From Paramecium sonneborni (lineage: Eukaryota > Ciliophora > Oligohymenophorea > Peniculida > Parameciidae), in NCBI GenBank assembly GCA_905182985.1, contig CAJJDN010000045.1:489099-553098 (forward strand): a stretch of DNA of 64,000 nt, given 5' to 3'. Below are positions 47,835-59,302 of the stretch, piece by piece. The position numbers were made by a program, and so were the translations under genes. The notes beneath the pieces were generated by a model. The model worked only from the letters and a program-made list of their open reading frames with translations, had not been told where the DNA came from and ran no database searches. Each line of letters begins with the position of its first letter. Position 1 is the first letter of the stretch.

Positions 47835-49758
47835 TCAATATTTTTTTTATATCACTGGAATTTATTTCAAAAAAGATGGTTCTATTTAAGATTGATCTGA
47901 ATAAATTAGAAATTTCATTCTATTTTAATAACATATTCTTTATGTAGAATCTATTATTTCTACTTAATTTATTTAAACATAATTATTTGGTCCTATTTTA
48001 TCCAACAGGTAACATGTTACATATTCTGATATGTTATTTAAATTTTTTAGATTTTTACTATTTTTAACTTAAAATGATTAAAATTATTGAAAGTTAATAT
48101 AGTGTTAAGAATAGAAAGTGAATGTAAATGAAATTAATCTTAAATCAAATAATTATTTAGATTATGTTTAAAAATCCTCAACCTTCTTTTTTGTATCCAT
48201 TTATTACTATGTATATCTTTTGGTTGATGATTATAATTCTTCAGTAATATTTAAACTTATTACTTGATTCTTTATCGAGTGTGTTAATATTTATTCAAAT
48301 AAATTAATAGATATTTAGGTTAAAAATTTAACGTTTATGTTGAAACAAAATTAAGCTTCCATTTAATATTTCAGTATAAATTTTACAGAATAGTAATCTG
48401 AAATAGAAGATAGATATTATTAAATGGTTTCAACATATTCATATAGATTAGAAATATATTGAATCTATGCTATTTATGAAATTTTATCTTATTAGAAATA
48501 AATTAAATAATTTCTTACAAAATTCATTATTTATAAATTTAGGCATTAAAGTTTGAGAAACATTTAATCTTAAACATTCTTAGAGAAGTGTTATTTGATT
48601 TTTTTTATTTCTTAATTTATATTAGCTTATTTATTAATAATTTCTTAGGAATAATTGACAATTGCTTATTAATAATCCATAATATCATTTTCATAAGATT
48701 CTATTAAATTATGTACTTATTCGGTTTTGATAATAACAACTAAAATGGGTTTTCCAAAATTAAATGTTTTGATAATAATCTTCATTTAACTTAATCTCTA
48801 ATTATTCTTATCTTATTATACAATATCAATTTCATGTCCTTAATTTTCAGCATTCATATAACTATCAGTGCTCTTTATTTTCATAAAACAAAATTCTTCA
48901 AGTTTTTATAATTTACATAAATTTTTTTCATTAAATCTCTCATTTTCATTCATATTTACTACTACATAAGATGACCTTAAAAACTATCTAATTTATTCAG
49001 AATCATTGATATTCAGCTAATTTTCAAAAGTCTTATTTTTAAATTCAAGGTTGAACTATCTTGTTCTTTTATCCGTGCTTATAGCAAACATAGAATCAGT
49101 TACAAATTCATCAATTAATTCTCTAATTTATAATATAGTTTTACCTTTATTTATTGGCAATTAAATTAAGAGAAAAAGCAAGTCTTGAAGTATATTCAAA
49201 CATATATGTTAAAACACTAACAAAAGAAATACAAGCTACAGAATGGAGTATGAATTATAAGTTATTTGAAGTATACACCTCAAAGAGAAATATTAATATC
49301 AGAGGAGTCACTACCGTATATAGTAATTTTAATTTATTATCGCTAAATTACATTATTCCAAATATGAGTGCAGAAGAATTGAATCCAAAAAAGAAATTAG
49401 GACTTTTATAAAGATTTTTTTATTACATATTGTTTCCACTCATTGCTATCATTATGTTTGTTGAGACACTCCAAATATACATGGCAGAAAAAATAAATTT
49501 TAAACGAGGCTATAACTTTGGGCTAAATAAATATAATCCAAAGCAACAAAATACGACAGCTGCCATCATTATAATCAAAACATAAGGTTATTACTGAACT
49601 ACAAAAATTATAAGCGTAATAAGAGCAGCAAAAGTCATAAGAAGATTCAATATCTTAAATCCAACCAATCTAATTTTATTAGAGTGTTCTTCATATTAGA
49701 TTTCAAAATCATATTCGTAAAAATTCAGTTTCCATTTATGGAAAGGTAAACTTATCAT
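47835..49758 (-). CDS. Membrane sensor histidine-kinase-like protein, degenerate catalytic core
   Basis: Two exons (minus: 49758-49145, 49122-47835; 22-nt intron) give 633 residues. After a short start (MISLPFHKWKLNFYEYDFEI) come about six hydrophobic helices (ILNLLMTFAALITLIIFVVQ, LYTVVTPLILIFLFEVY, HSVACISFVSVLTYMFEY). Then comes a PAS-like segment (DSMFAISTDKRTRQFNLEF) and a helical region (LIESYENDIMDYQQAIVNYS). The last region resembles a worn HATPase domain (ISINLFEQILTHSIKN, YLLDKIGPNNYVQI). This layout matches the large ciliate family of membrane histidine kinases. The phospho-acceptor H-box and the N-box Asn are not evident, and no receiver domain is attached, so signalling activity is doubtful. 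Confidence 0.6.
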
Positions 49759-50667
49759 TAATAATTAATTAATAATCAGTAATAAATTTTACTCATTTGC
49801 ATATTCATAAAGTTTGGCTAATTTATTCGATTTATATAAACCTTACTAGCGATAGATATGTTCTCTTTGATTTAAATACAAAAAGTTAGATTTTAAATGA
49901 ATTTATTCAGAAATAATTTAAATATTCTGTTTTTTTTATCTATAGAAATGATTTTTTCAAATAATTTACATTTAAAGCATCATAATTTCTTAGAAAAGAA
50001 AAGCTTATATATATAATAGTAATAATGTTACTGTTGTGAAAGAAATTTAATTTACGATATTATAATTCAATAAATTTTAAAATAAATTGAGTAATTTTTT
50101 TGTTTCAATCTAAGCAAAAAAAATAATTGAAATTTTTATCATTTGAATTAAAGTAAGATTATTTGTCATTTTTTCTCAACTATTTTTCTTTTAGTAATAA
50201 ATTTTGTTTGTAAAACAATCCTTCATTGATTTTAAATATTGATTGTAAAAATTAAACTAAAAAGGAAAAAGACAAAGTTGATGGATTGTTATTGAAAGAA
50301 ATATAAATAAAGAATATAAGAATAGACACAGAACTTCTAATATAAATAAAATTATGATTCATTCGATGATAATTGAGTATTTGAGAACATAAAATATTTT
50401 TTCTATATTAATTAAAAAAATGTATTCCATAAAAATTGTAGCTGTAATTTTAGATAGATGTTTTGAATATTTTTATAGAAGGGTTGATTGAATAGTTATA
50501 GGATGGAATCAGTGAAGTGAGAGTTAAAATGGAGAGATTTAATAGTGAAAATAAAGTTTTATAGATTAAATTGACATCATAGATTTAGTCTTAAGATATT
50601 GATAATTAAAGGGGGTAGAGATGAAGATTATTAAAGGTGAAGAGAAGATTATACATTAATATTAATA
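49759..50667. other. Divergent intergenic region, no gene seen
   Basis: This 0.9-kb AT-rich region separates two divergently transcribed genes. The last 200 bases before the surface-antigen-like gene are purine-rich on the plus strand, with many GAGA/GGAGA runs. An unusually long upstream region in this compact genome may hold the regulatory DNA of the surface-antigen-like gene. Confidence 0.4.
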
Positions 50668-53073
50668 ATGATTGAGAAATATTCTTTAGCATTAATATGC
50701 TTGATAGGGATAACTTTAAGTTAGATAATTTTAAGTTCAATGGATGATTGTACATGTAGATAAATTCTAACTGATTTCGAATGCTAAAATATGCAGCCAT
50801 ACTGTTAATGGAATGGTGCTTCATGCTAATAATAATCATGTTACGATGTGCCATTAGATTAATGTACAGAACTTAGTTACTGTTATCTTAATGGATAATC
50901 TTGCTAATAATTTTACAATTAATCTATGTGTTAGGAATTAGTTGGTAATGCAACTTAAAATTGCTAATAATTAAGTCAATATTGTTATGGTAATAATGGA
51001 TAGTGTTCTAATTAAATAACTGTATTACCCTCTTAATGTTCAAGTTATACGAATTAATCAGAGTGTTTTTAATCTTAATAAGGTAGATGTACATGGTATA
51101 ATAATACTTGTAATTATTATTCAAGTTGTAATTCTATTCCACTTGCAAATTGTTAATAATACTAACCATTTGAAACTAAGCAATAGTTAGGTTAATATTG
51201 TAGAATAAATAATAATTAATGTGTTTAGGCAACTTGTAATTTAATAACAAATTAAACATAGTGTACTTTTGTTTAGAATTTCTTTAATATAGATTAATTT
51301 ATGTTATGTTAATGGAATACTACTTCAAGTTCATGTTAAATGGCAATTTCTACAAGTTTTCTTTCAAATACTACCTGTCTTTAATATACAATGGGTAATT
51401 ATCATTGGGTGACTAGAAATAATTAAACAACAGAAGGATATTGTTTTAAATGTTAAGTAAAACCAATAATATCTAAAAAATAATGTTCATGTGAATAATT
51501 AATATCATAATAAGATTGTTATCAAAATCCTCTATGTACTTGGTAATTTAACTAATGTATTATAAAACCTTGTAGTGCTTTTAATAGTTCATAAGAATAA
51601 TGTGTTCTAAATTCTGCTTGTGCTTGGATTGAACCTTAAGGTTGCACTAATTTTACTAAATGTTAAAATTTAAATGGAACTAATTAATATGAATGTTTAC
51701 TTTAATCATTAAATTGTCCTTCTAGTAATGGTTATAATTGTTTTCCTAGAAGTGAAAATAATCAATATGGTTGTGCAGCTAATTAAAATGGATAATGTGA
51801 AAGATTTTTTACTAATGGAGGTTTTTGCTAAACATATCATAATTAAACCTATTATAATTAAACATAATACACATGCAGATATATAGAATCACCAAATTGT
51901 TAATTTATAACAAATTAATAAGAATGTTAAAGATTTTCATAATATTGTAATTGGGAAAGTTATAATTATAATCCTTAATTATGTTCTGAATGTGCTTTTA
52001 ACCCTTATTATTGTAGTTATTGCGGTACATGTTATAATTATTATTAATCATGTTCTAATTTTTACAATGAAAATCAATGCAAATATGCAAATGAAGGAGG
52101 TTAATTTTACAAATGTGTTTGGAATTATAATACATAACGTTGTGTTAATAGTGGATAAAATGGATAATATAATGGATCAAACATTATTCCATTTGATTAA
52201 GATGATTGTTATACACAAACAGATGGATAATATAGATGGAGTAGTAATACTGATAAAGCTGGAGAATGTTTAAAATGTTCTGTAGTTTATCTTCCGAGAA
52301 AAAGAAATTAATGCACTTGTGAATAATTAATATATTAAGGAGATTGTGCATTAGCAGGAGATAGTTGTCTTTGGAATCCATAATTAGGATAATGTGTTTA
52401 AATGGATTGTAATATGCTTAAGACAAGATCTACTTGTGTCTCTAATTATAATTGTCATTGGATATAAGTAGATGATGTTATGCAATGTTTACCTTTTACT
52501 AAATGTTCAAATTTACCTGGTTCTAATTCTTTGCAATGTTTAACATATTCATATAGATGTACTTAAAGTGATGGTAGATACTGCAAAGAATTATCAAGAA
52601 CAGATGTATCTAATACATGTTCATCAATCTAAAATTATACTTTATGTTATTTGACAATAGCTTCTGATGGAGTTTGTGCATGGAATGGTTCAAGTTGTTA
52701 TGCTTTATCTGAATGTTCATCAATCAAATAATTTAATTTGTGTGGAATTAATAATTATGGATGTTATTGGAATCAAAATACTAGTTCATGTGTTCCATTA
52801 TAATGTTCTAATATATTATCACAATCATAATGCACTTATGTAGATAATACTATTGATAGATAACATTCTATATAAATGTGTTTCTGGAATCAAACATTTT
52901 GTCAGAATGTAACAACCATTAGTGAATCTCTTACATCTTCTAATTGTTATATCAATTCAGGTAAAACATATAGCTGGTCCTAGAATAATTCAACTCAAGG
53001 CACTTGTTAATCATGTTCTGATTCAATAATCAAAGTTGCTCTGCTCATCCTATTGGTTTTTATTAATTATTGA
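50668..53073 (+). CDS. Cysteine-rich surface-antigen-like protein with predicted GPI anchor signal
   Basis: Intronless frame of 801 residues. Residues 1-20 (MIEKYSLALICLIGITLSQI) are a signal peptide. The body is packed with Cys in a loose period of 6-15 residues, often in C-x-W-N contexts (SYCYLNGQSC, CTWYNNTC, CAWIEPQGC, CLWNPQLGQC, CYWNQNTSSC, CFWNQTFC), plus many Asn, Gln, Ser and Thr. The last 18 residues (IIKVALLILLVFINY) are hydrophobic and end at the stop, the layout of a GPI-attachment signal. This resembles ciliate immobilisation/surface antigens, the dense coat proteins of Paramecium and Tetrahymena, though it is smaller than classical Paramecium antigens (about 2,500 residues). 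It probably forms many disulfides outside the cell. Confidence 0.8.
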
Positions 53074-53408
53074 AATAATATAATATAACCATATTATTAT
53101 CAATCATATTATATAAATCAATTCAAATATTTCATTTCTCTATTCATTTTATTCATACATATAATCTTATTTCATTACTATTCTTAAACATCAAGTAATT
53201 ATATTGGAAACAAGAAAGATACTAGGAACAATTTAAGAATTGTTACCCTTGAAAAGCAAGTTAATGATTATGTCAAATAAGATATCTGATATTGATAATG
53301 AGATTACAGATTACAGATCTTAAATTGAAATCACTATTCAAAAGCATATCATTTGTTATATACTTTCTATTTTTTATATTTAACAAAATTAATTAATAAG
53401 ATATAAAA
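53074..53408 (+). other. Gap with a possible tiny gene
   Basis: Two short plus-strand frames look faintly coding (KDTRNNLRIVTLEKQVNDYV near 53215-53280, then NKISDIDNEITDYRSQIEIT near 53270-53340). They are offset by one frame with no intron to join them. No call is made. The rest is AT-rich spacer. Confidence 0.2.
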
Positions 53409-55077
53409 TCAAATATCAAACTCATCAAGAAATTTAGCTTATCTGATTTTAGCTAAATGATAATTCCAACTTTATATAAATTTATAATCATAGATATTAT
53501 CTAAACGTATAAATCTATCAAGTATTGAAACACTATTCATTTCATGATTTGGATGTTAAATCAAAAATCTATCTTAACGAAAAGATTGACAATCTTCACT
53601 ATTCTACTACTCATCCTATTAATCATAAATTAGAATTTCTCTATTAAACTAATGTTCTAATTGGACCTATTTTTTAATAATCGAATCTTTTTTCTTTAAA
53701 ATTCTAATTTCAGATTCCTATTCATTTTCACTCAATTCCTCCTCTTAAATTATCATCTAATTATCATTCCCTGATTGTTATTCTTCATCAGATTAAGTTT
53801 AATCATTTCCATTAAGTACAGTTCTTCTTCTACTAGCTATTTTACTCTTTTAGTTTGTTTATTTTAGGCTATTTTCAAATATATCTTTTAATTCTTCATC
53901 TTTTTATTCTTGTAATTAATCTTCAATATTAATAGCATTATTAGATATTTAAGAAACCTTTCTTCTCCTTTTATTTGGAGAGATTATTTAATTTCCTTAA
54001 TCATCAAATTTAATTATTTCATTATCTTAATTATCTTTAATTTAATCAGAATCCATGGTGCCTTATTATTTAATTCTACCTTTTGACTTTGAGTTTTTCA
54101 TTCTTTTATTTGATGATTCTCTCTAGTTTTATATATTTTAATCATCCCAATCTTGTTAATCTTCATCAAATGAATTTGAATCTTCCTGATAAAGATCATC
54201 ATCTTAATTTTATTCATTAAAATGATGAATTTTTTTTTCAACTCTACCATTTATTTATGAATTATCAATTCTTTGAATTGTAGATTCTTTAATCTCTTCT
54301 TGAATAAAATCAAATATATTTTAATGTAATGATTAACTTGATTTTTAACATAATCCATAAGGTTTTTAAAGTGGACTTAATAATTTTTTAATAATTTGCA
54401 TATGGTTCAATAGATTTTTAATTTATGCTAATGATTAAAATAAAATAAATACAATCAATTTTTTTAGAAGAGAAATAGAATTCGTTAAAATCTTAGAATA
54501 ACACATTATATTCATCTTATAATTTAACTAAGTTAACATTAAGATGAGCTTAATATTTCTTTTATTGATAGAAAGATTATGAAGAAATGAGTATTTATAC
54601 TTTATTCATAAGTTGTTTAATTCTTTCTTCTAAAAGTTTATCTACTTGCTTTGAACTATCTTAAAGATTATTCAATTTAATTGATGCAGAAGGCTCTTTA
54701 AAAAAGAAATATCGAGGATCTCTAGAATTGATTTCACTTTTATTTTAAACAAGTTTTTTGAGTTTACTTCTGTATCTTCTAATAGTTTGGACAACTGAAA
54801 TGCTATTATTGGTGTTTTAGCAAGTGATAAATTCACTATTTTAGAATTGTTTTGTCTAATTAGATGGTTTTATCTTCTCTTAACTATTATAGACAGAGAT
54901 TGACATCATTTTATTCCTATGTCTTATTGGTGAAGGATTATAATGATTTAAAACATTTTACTATATTGTTTCTTTGCTTTAGTTTTATTCAATAGATTCT
55001 TAACTTAGATTAAATTTATATTCTCTTGGTTATAATCTTAAGGCAGGTAATCTAAAAGAGTTATCTTAAACCTTCAT
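53409..55077 (-). CDS. Unknown charged, probably nuclear protein
   Basis: Two exons (minus: 55077-54453, 54427-53409; 25-nt intron) give 547 residues. The N-terminal third has coiled-coil potential (DKLLEERIKQLMNKVQILIS). The centre is very acidic with Gln (QDDDLYQEDSNSFDEDQQDW). It is followed by basic clusters that could be nuclear signals (SPNKRRRKVSQ, SKIASRRRTVLNGN) and an acidic stretch (QEEELSENEQESE). The end is more ordered (SVSILDRFIRLDNIYDYKF). No domain is recognised. The mix of acidic blocks and KRRRK-type patches suggests a chromatin or nucleolar protein, but that is inference. It lies 105 bp from the nucleoporin gene on the same strand. Confidence 0.65.
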
Positions 55078-55182
55078 ATAAATAGTTTTATTATTTATTA
55101 TTTTAATATTATTAAAAATTTTATACTAAAAATAATAAATTAAAATGTTATCACTTATGTATACTATAAAATAAAATATAAT

Positions 55183-56298
55183 TCATTTATTTTGTACCTT
55201 TGGATTTTTTTCAGCTAAGAGCAATAAATCTTCAACTTCTTTCTAAAATATATAAATAATATCTAGATACAGTTTATGAATCTAAATGTAATAAGCATTC
55301 ACTTAAATTATTAACAATTTGATCCCATTCAGATTCCTCTTTTTCTAATCCAAGTATTTTTTCTTATGTTTTAACAACTTCATTAATTTTACGTTCCAGA
55401 TCATCCAATTCTTTACCTAATTATTTGATTGAATCAATAAGTGATTCCTCATCTATATCTAATATATAATAGTGAGATTATTAATACCAAAAGAAGTATC
55501 TTATTGTTAAAGTTAATCAACAAGTGCAGTCAATTAAGCTAGGGTTTCATCTTATTTTCTATTGATGCTGAGATATATTTTATTCCAATCATTATAATAG
55601 TTTTCTGCTTTTTAAGTATGATTTCTTTTATCACCTTTCATAAGAGTTCTTTAAACTTATTATTATGGATTTTAATTAATTCCAATAGTTATTTACTATT
55701 ATTATTATTATTAAATATTTTTTAATGAGTTTTTCTCTATTAGTTATAAATTTTTTTAATTTTTGTCTATTTTTTCTTTGTTTGCAATAGCTTTTGCCAA
55801 GTTTTCAATGTGTATCTTAGTTTATTAATTAATTTAATTCATTGTGTATGCTTTAGGCTAAGTTGTTTATTATTAGGTAGTTGGTTATGCTATTTAAGTT
55901 TAAGGTTGTTGTTATTATTATGTTTATAAAAATATATTTGATGGTTAAGGTTATCCTAATTATGTAGTTTATTATTGTGGTTATCCTACTAATGTATTTG
56001 TTTATCCTAATAAAGAATTTGGTTGTTATTATTATCCAATTAAAGTTGTTTATTATTATTATTATCCTAAGAGATTAGGTTATTATTAAGTCTATCCAAA
56101 TAATCCACCCCCAAAGATACCTTATTATTATTACTATGGTTATCCTGATATTCCTTAAGTTTGTTACTGCTAGCCTAAGGTATTTTATGGTTGGCCAAAT
56201 AAATTATTCGAAGTAGCAGCATTACCAAAAATCGAAGGAGCTGGATTACCTGATTATTATGTTTGAGCAGTGTTTGATCCCAAGTTATTTCCAAACAT
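55183..56298 (-). CDS. FG nucleoporin of the Nup62/Nsp1 type
   Basis: Three exons (minus: 56298-55488, 55458-55271, 55242-55183; introns 29 and 28 nt) give 352 residues. Residues 1-150 are Gln/Asn/Thr-rich, with FG-type repeats: SIFGNAATSNNLFGQPQ, QGIFGGGLFGQTQQQPNLLG, NSLLGQTNTLVGQPQ. Residues 165-352 are coiled coil (NYYNDWNKIYLSINRKQDET, DSIKQLGKELDDLERKINEV, EEESEWDQIVNN-like), matching the C-terminal domain by which Nup62/Nsp1 joins the central channel subcomplex. It should line the nuclear pore and bind transport receptors. Many LG and GQ units replace strict GLFG. The gene is short compared with animal Nup62 (about 520). Confidence 0.82.
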
Positions 56299-57018
56299 TA
56301 TTAATTTAAATTTTAAGTAAAAAAGCAAAAATTATTTAACCAAAATGAATAAGTAAACAATTCTTAATTAACAATTACTAAGAGAAAAGTGTTATAATTA
56401 TTTTACTTTTGAGTTTCAATCGATCCACCAAATCAATTGTTCAACTTGCCATATATATTTAATATTAATTTTGCTTCAAAAAATTCAAAATATTTTGATA
56501 AAATTATTGATAATAATTAACATATTCATGTTTAATATTATTGCATTAAGATTCAGTTTGAATATCTTCTATTTCCATTTGAGTTAGTTCAACAATTGAT
56601 TTTTTATGATTCTCTTATTAAATATCTTTTAATTTCATAAATCCTTTCCTTCTAATTTTTACTTATGATTTATTATCTTAATCAATTCTTGTTAAAATCA
56701 TGTCTTTATATTAATATTCTTATTATTCATTCAAATGGTCTTAGTCTCCTTATAAATGTCTTTATTTCAATACCGTCCTTATATTTATTTCTTTGTAATT
56801 TTCAAGGATTCTCACAATATTATGGTTCTAATCTTATTTCTATTTCATCTAAATCTCAATTAACATTACTTAATGTATATTATTCTATAAGCATTTAAAG
56901 TAGACATGATTGGATTTCAAATGATGGTAAAATTTATTAAATATAATTTCATTATTAAATTGAGTAAATTACAGTAATATCTTTAATTATTAATTTAAAT
57001 TCAATAAAAATATTTGTA
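56299..57018 (-). other. Spacer with a possible 86-aa gene
   Basis: On the minus strand 56701-56441 encodes an 86-residue frame (MILTRIDQDNKSQVKIRRKG ... IVELTQMEIEDIQTESQCNN) with plausible composition. It has a TATAAAGA-like element just upstream, but no homologue is known to me. A hydrophobic plus-strand frame across the same region is probably its shadow. Nothing else is seen here. Confidence 0.3.
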
Positions 57019-58079
57019 TCTGAATTCACAATTCATTTATATTTAAAATCTTGCCTAATAATTATCACTGAAGAAAGCACAACAATAACTATTTTTAGAA
57101 ATGTGAGATTATCTAATTTTAAAATTATCTTCATCAATTATCTTTCTCACTTTAAAAATTTTTGCCTCATAAGTTTTGACTTTCTACATGTACAATAAAT
57201 GACTTGTCTCTTCTATTAAGAATAATAAAGATTTTTAAATCTATTATGAGTTAAATTAATTTATACTTATTAGATATTCTATTCAGTTAGATTCTTTTTA
57301 ATAAAAGGATTATAATAATTAGGAATTGTTTATAAACATTATAAGAACTTTTACTCAGCTGATCTATGTAAATCATATCTTGAATTTAATAATTGATTTA
57401 ACAACTTTAATACCATATTATATTGACTTGGTGAATAGATAATTAATAATTTTCTGTTTAATGTACTAATACCTTAAACATATTTTAATAAATAGATTTT
57501 TCAATTATAATTTCTTAATGAGGCATTTCTTAAGGTTATCTTTCTTTACATAATCTAATATAGAAAGTCCATCATATGCTATTTAAAATGAGATCAACAA
57601 TTATCTATCATAAAAGTCAAATGCATTTATATAGGATGTTTTATTTTATATTTTAAATATTTATTGATTTTAAATTTAAAAAACATCCATAATTATTAAC
57701 AAATCAATTCATTTAATTCTGTTTTATTACATTTCCTCTAAAAAAAGTTTATTAATACTCCCTTAAAATCTTTACTTACTTATTGTTATATTTATTATTT
57801 AATTTTCTAATAGTTGTTTTATCAATATTCCATTTTTGAAGTCTTGTTGTTTATCTATCCAAAAACCATTGAAGCATTTGGATTTTTTAAATAAGAGAAT
57901 AAAGATAACATCTTCTTTAAAATTTTCAATTGTTTTATTTCATTCAATATCAATTTTTACTGAATATTGACTTTTTTATAATGTAAAATAATAAAAATTA
58001 ATTAGAAAAGATTAATACTCTTTTTTAATTTCAAGCATATAACTTTTTAAGAAATTTAATTTATTACTCCTTGATAATA
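57019..58079. repeat. Contig-end duplication 4, left copy
   Basis: These 1,061 bases recur at 58081-59141, separated by one N at 58080, and look identical by eye. I see no gene I can support inside this AT-rich segment. Confidence 0.9.
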
Positions 58080-58080
58080 N

Positions 58081-59141
58081 TCTGAATTCACAATTCATTT
58101 ATATTTAAAATCTTGCCTAATAATTATCACTGAAGAAAGCACAACAATAACTATTTTTAGAAATGTGAGATTATCTAATTTTAAAATTATCTTCATCAAT
58201 TATCTTTCTCACTTTAAAAATTTTTGCCTCATAAGTTTTGACTTTCTACATGTACAATAAATGACTTGTCTCTTCTATTAAGAATAATAAAGATTTTTAA
58301 ATCTATTATGAGTTAAATTAATTTATACTTATTAGATATTCTATTCAGTTAGATTCTTTTTAATAAAAGGATTATAATAATTAGGAATTGTTTATAAACA
58401 TTATAAGAACTTTTACTCAGCTGATCTATGTAAATCATATCTTGAATTTAATAATTGATTTAACAACTTTAATACCATATTATATTGACTTGGTGAATAG
58501 ATAATTAATAATTTTCTGTTTAATGTACTAATACCTTAAACATATTTTAATAAATAGATTTTTCAATTATAATTTCTTAATGAGGCATTTCTTAAGGTTA
58601 TCTTTCTTTACATAATCTAATATAGAAAGTCCATCATATGCTATTTAAAATGAGATCAACAATTATCTATCATAAAAGTCAAATGCATTTATATAGGATG
58701 TTTTATTTTATATTTTAAATATTTATTGATTTTAAATTTAAAAAACATCCATAATTATTAACAAATCAATTCATTTAATTCTGTTTTATTACATTTCCTC
58801 TAAAAAAAGTTTATTAATACTCCCTTAAAATCTTTACTTACTTATTGTTATATTTATTATTTAATTTTCTAATAGTTGTTTTATCAATATTCCATTTTTG
58901 AAGTCTTGTTGTTTATCTATCCAAAAACCATTGAAGCATTTGGATTTTTTAAATAAGAGAATAAAGATAACATCTTCTTTAAAATTTTCAATTGTTTTAT
59001 TTCATTCAATATCAATTTTTACTGAATATTGACTTTTTTATAATGTAAAATAATAAAAATTAATTAGAAAAGATTAATACTCTTTTTTAATTTCAAGCAT
59101 ATAACTTTTTAAGAAATTTAATTTATTACTCCTTGATAATA
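58081..59141. repeat. Contig-end duplication 4, right copy
   Basis: Second copy of 57019-58079, offset 1,062 bases. Together with the left copy this makes over 2 kb of apparent gene-free DNA, of which only about 1 kb is likely real. Confidence 0.9.
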
Positions 59142-59302
59142 TTGTAAATTATTTGATCAACTAATATTTTCTAATTTTCTTTATAAGAGAAAAAATTCTA
59201 TAATTATCCTTAATCAGACTCAATTAAGTTTAAGAATAAATTTATATTCCTTCTAATTATTATTAATTATTTAGTGCGTTGTTATCTAAGCTTATTAAAA
59301 AG

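Noticed and set aside
49154..49599. Plus-strand frame opposite the histidine-kinase-like gene
   Set aside because: Both strands are open here, but the minus strand carries continuous membrane helices and a consistent 633-residue frame with one clean intron.
51992..52381. Hydrophobic frames inside the cysteine-rich gene
   Set aside because: The main frame is an uninterrupted 801-residue Cys-rich protein. These are shifted readings.
56665..57242. Plus-strand frame of about 190 codons running into the duplicated block
   Set aside because: With only TGA as stop, long chance frames are common in AT-rich DNA. Composition is hydrophobic, without homology, and antisense to a more plausible small gene.
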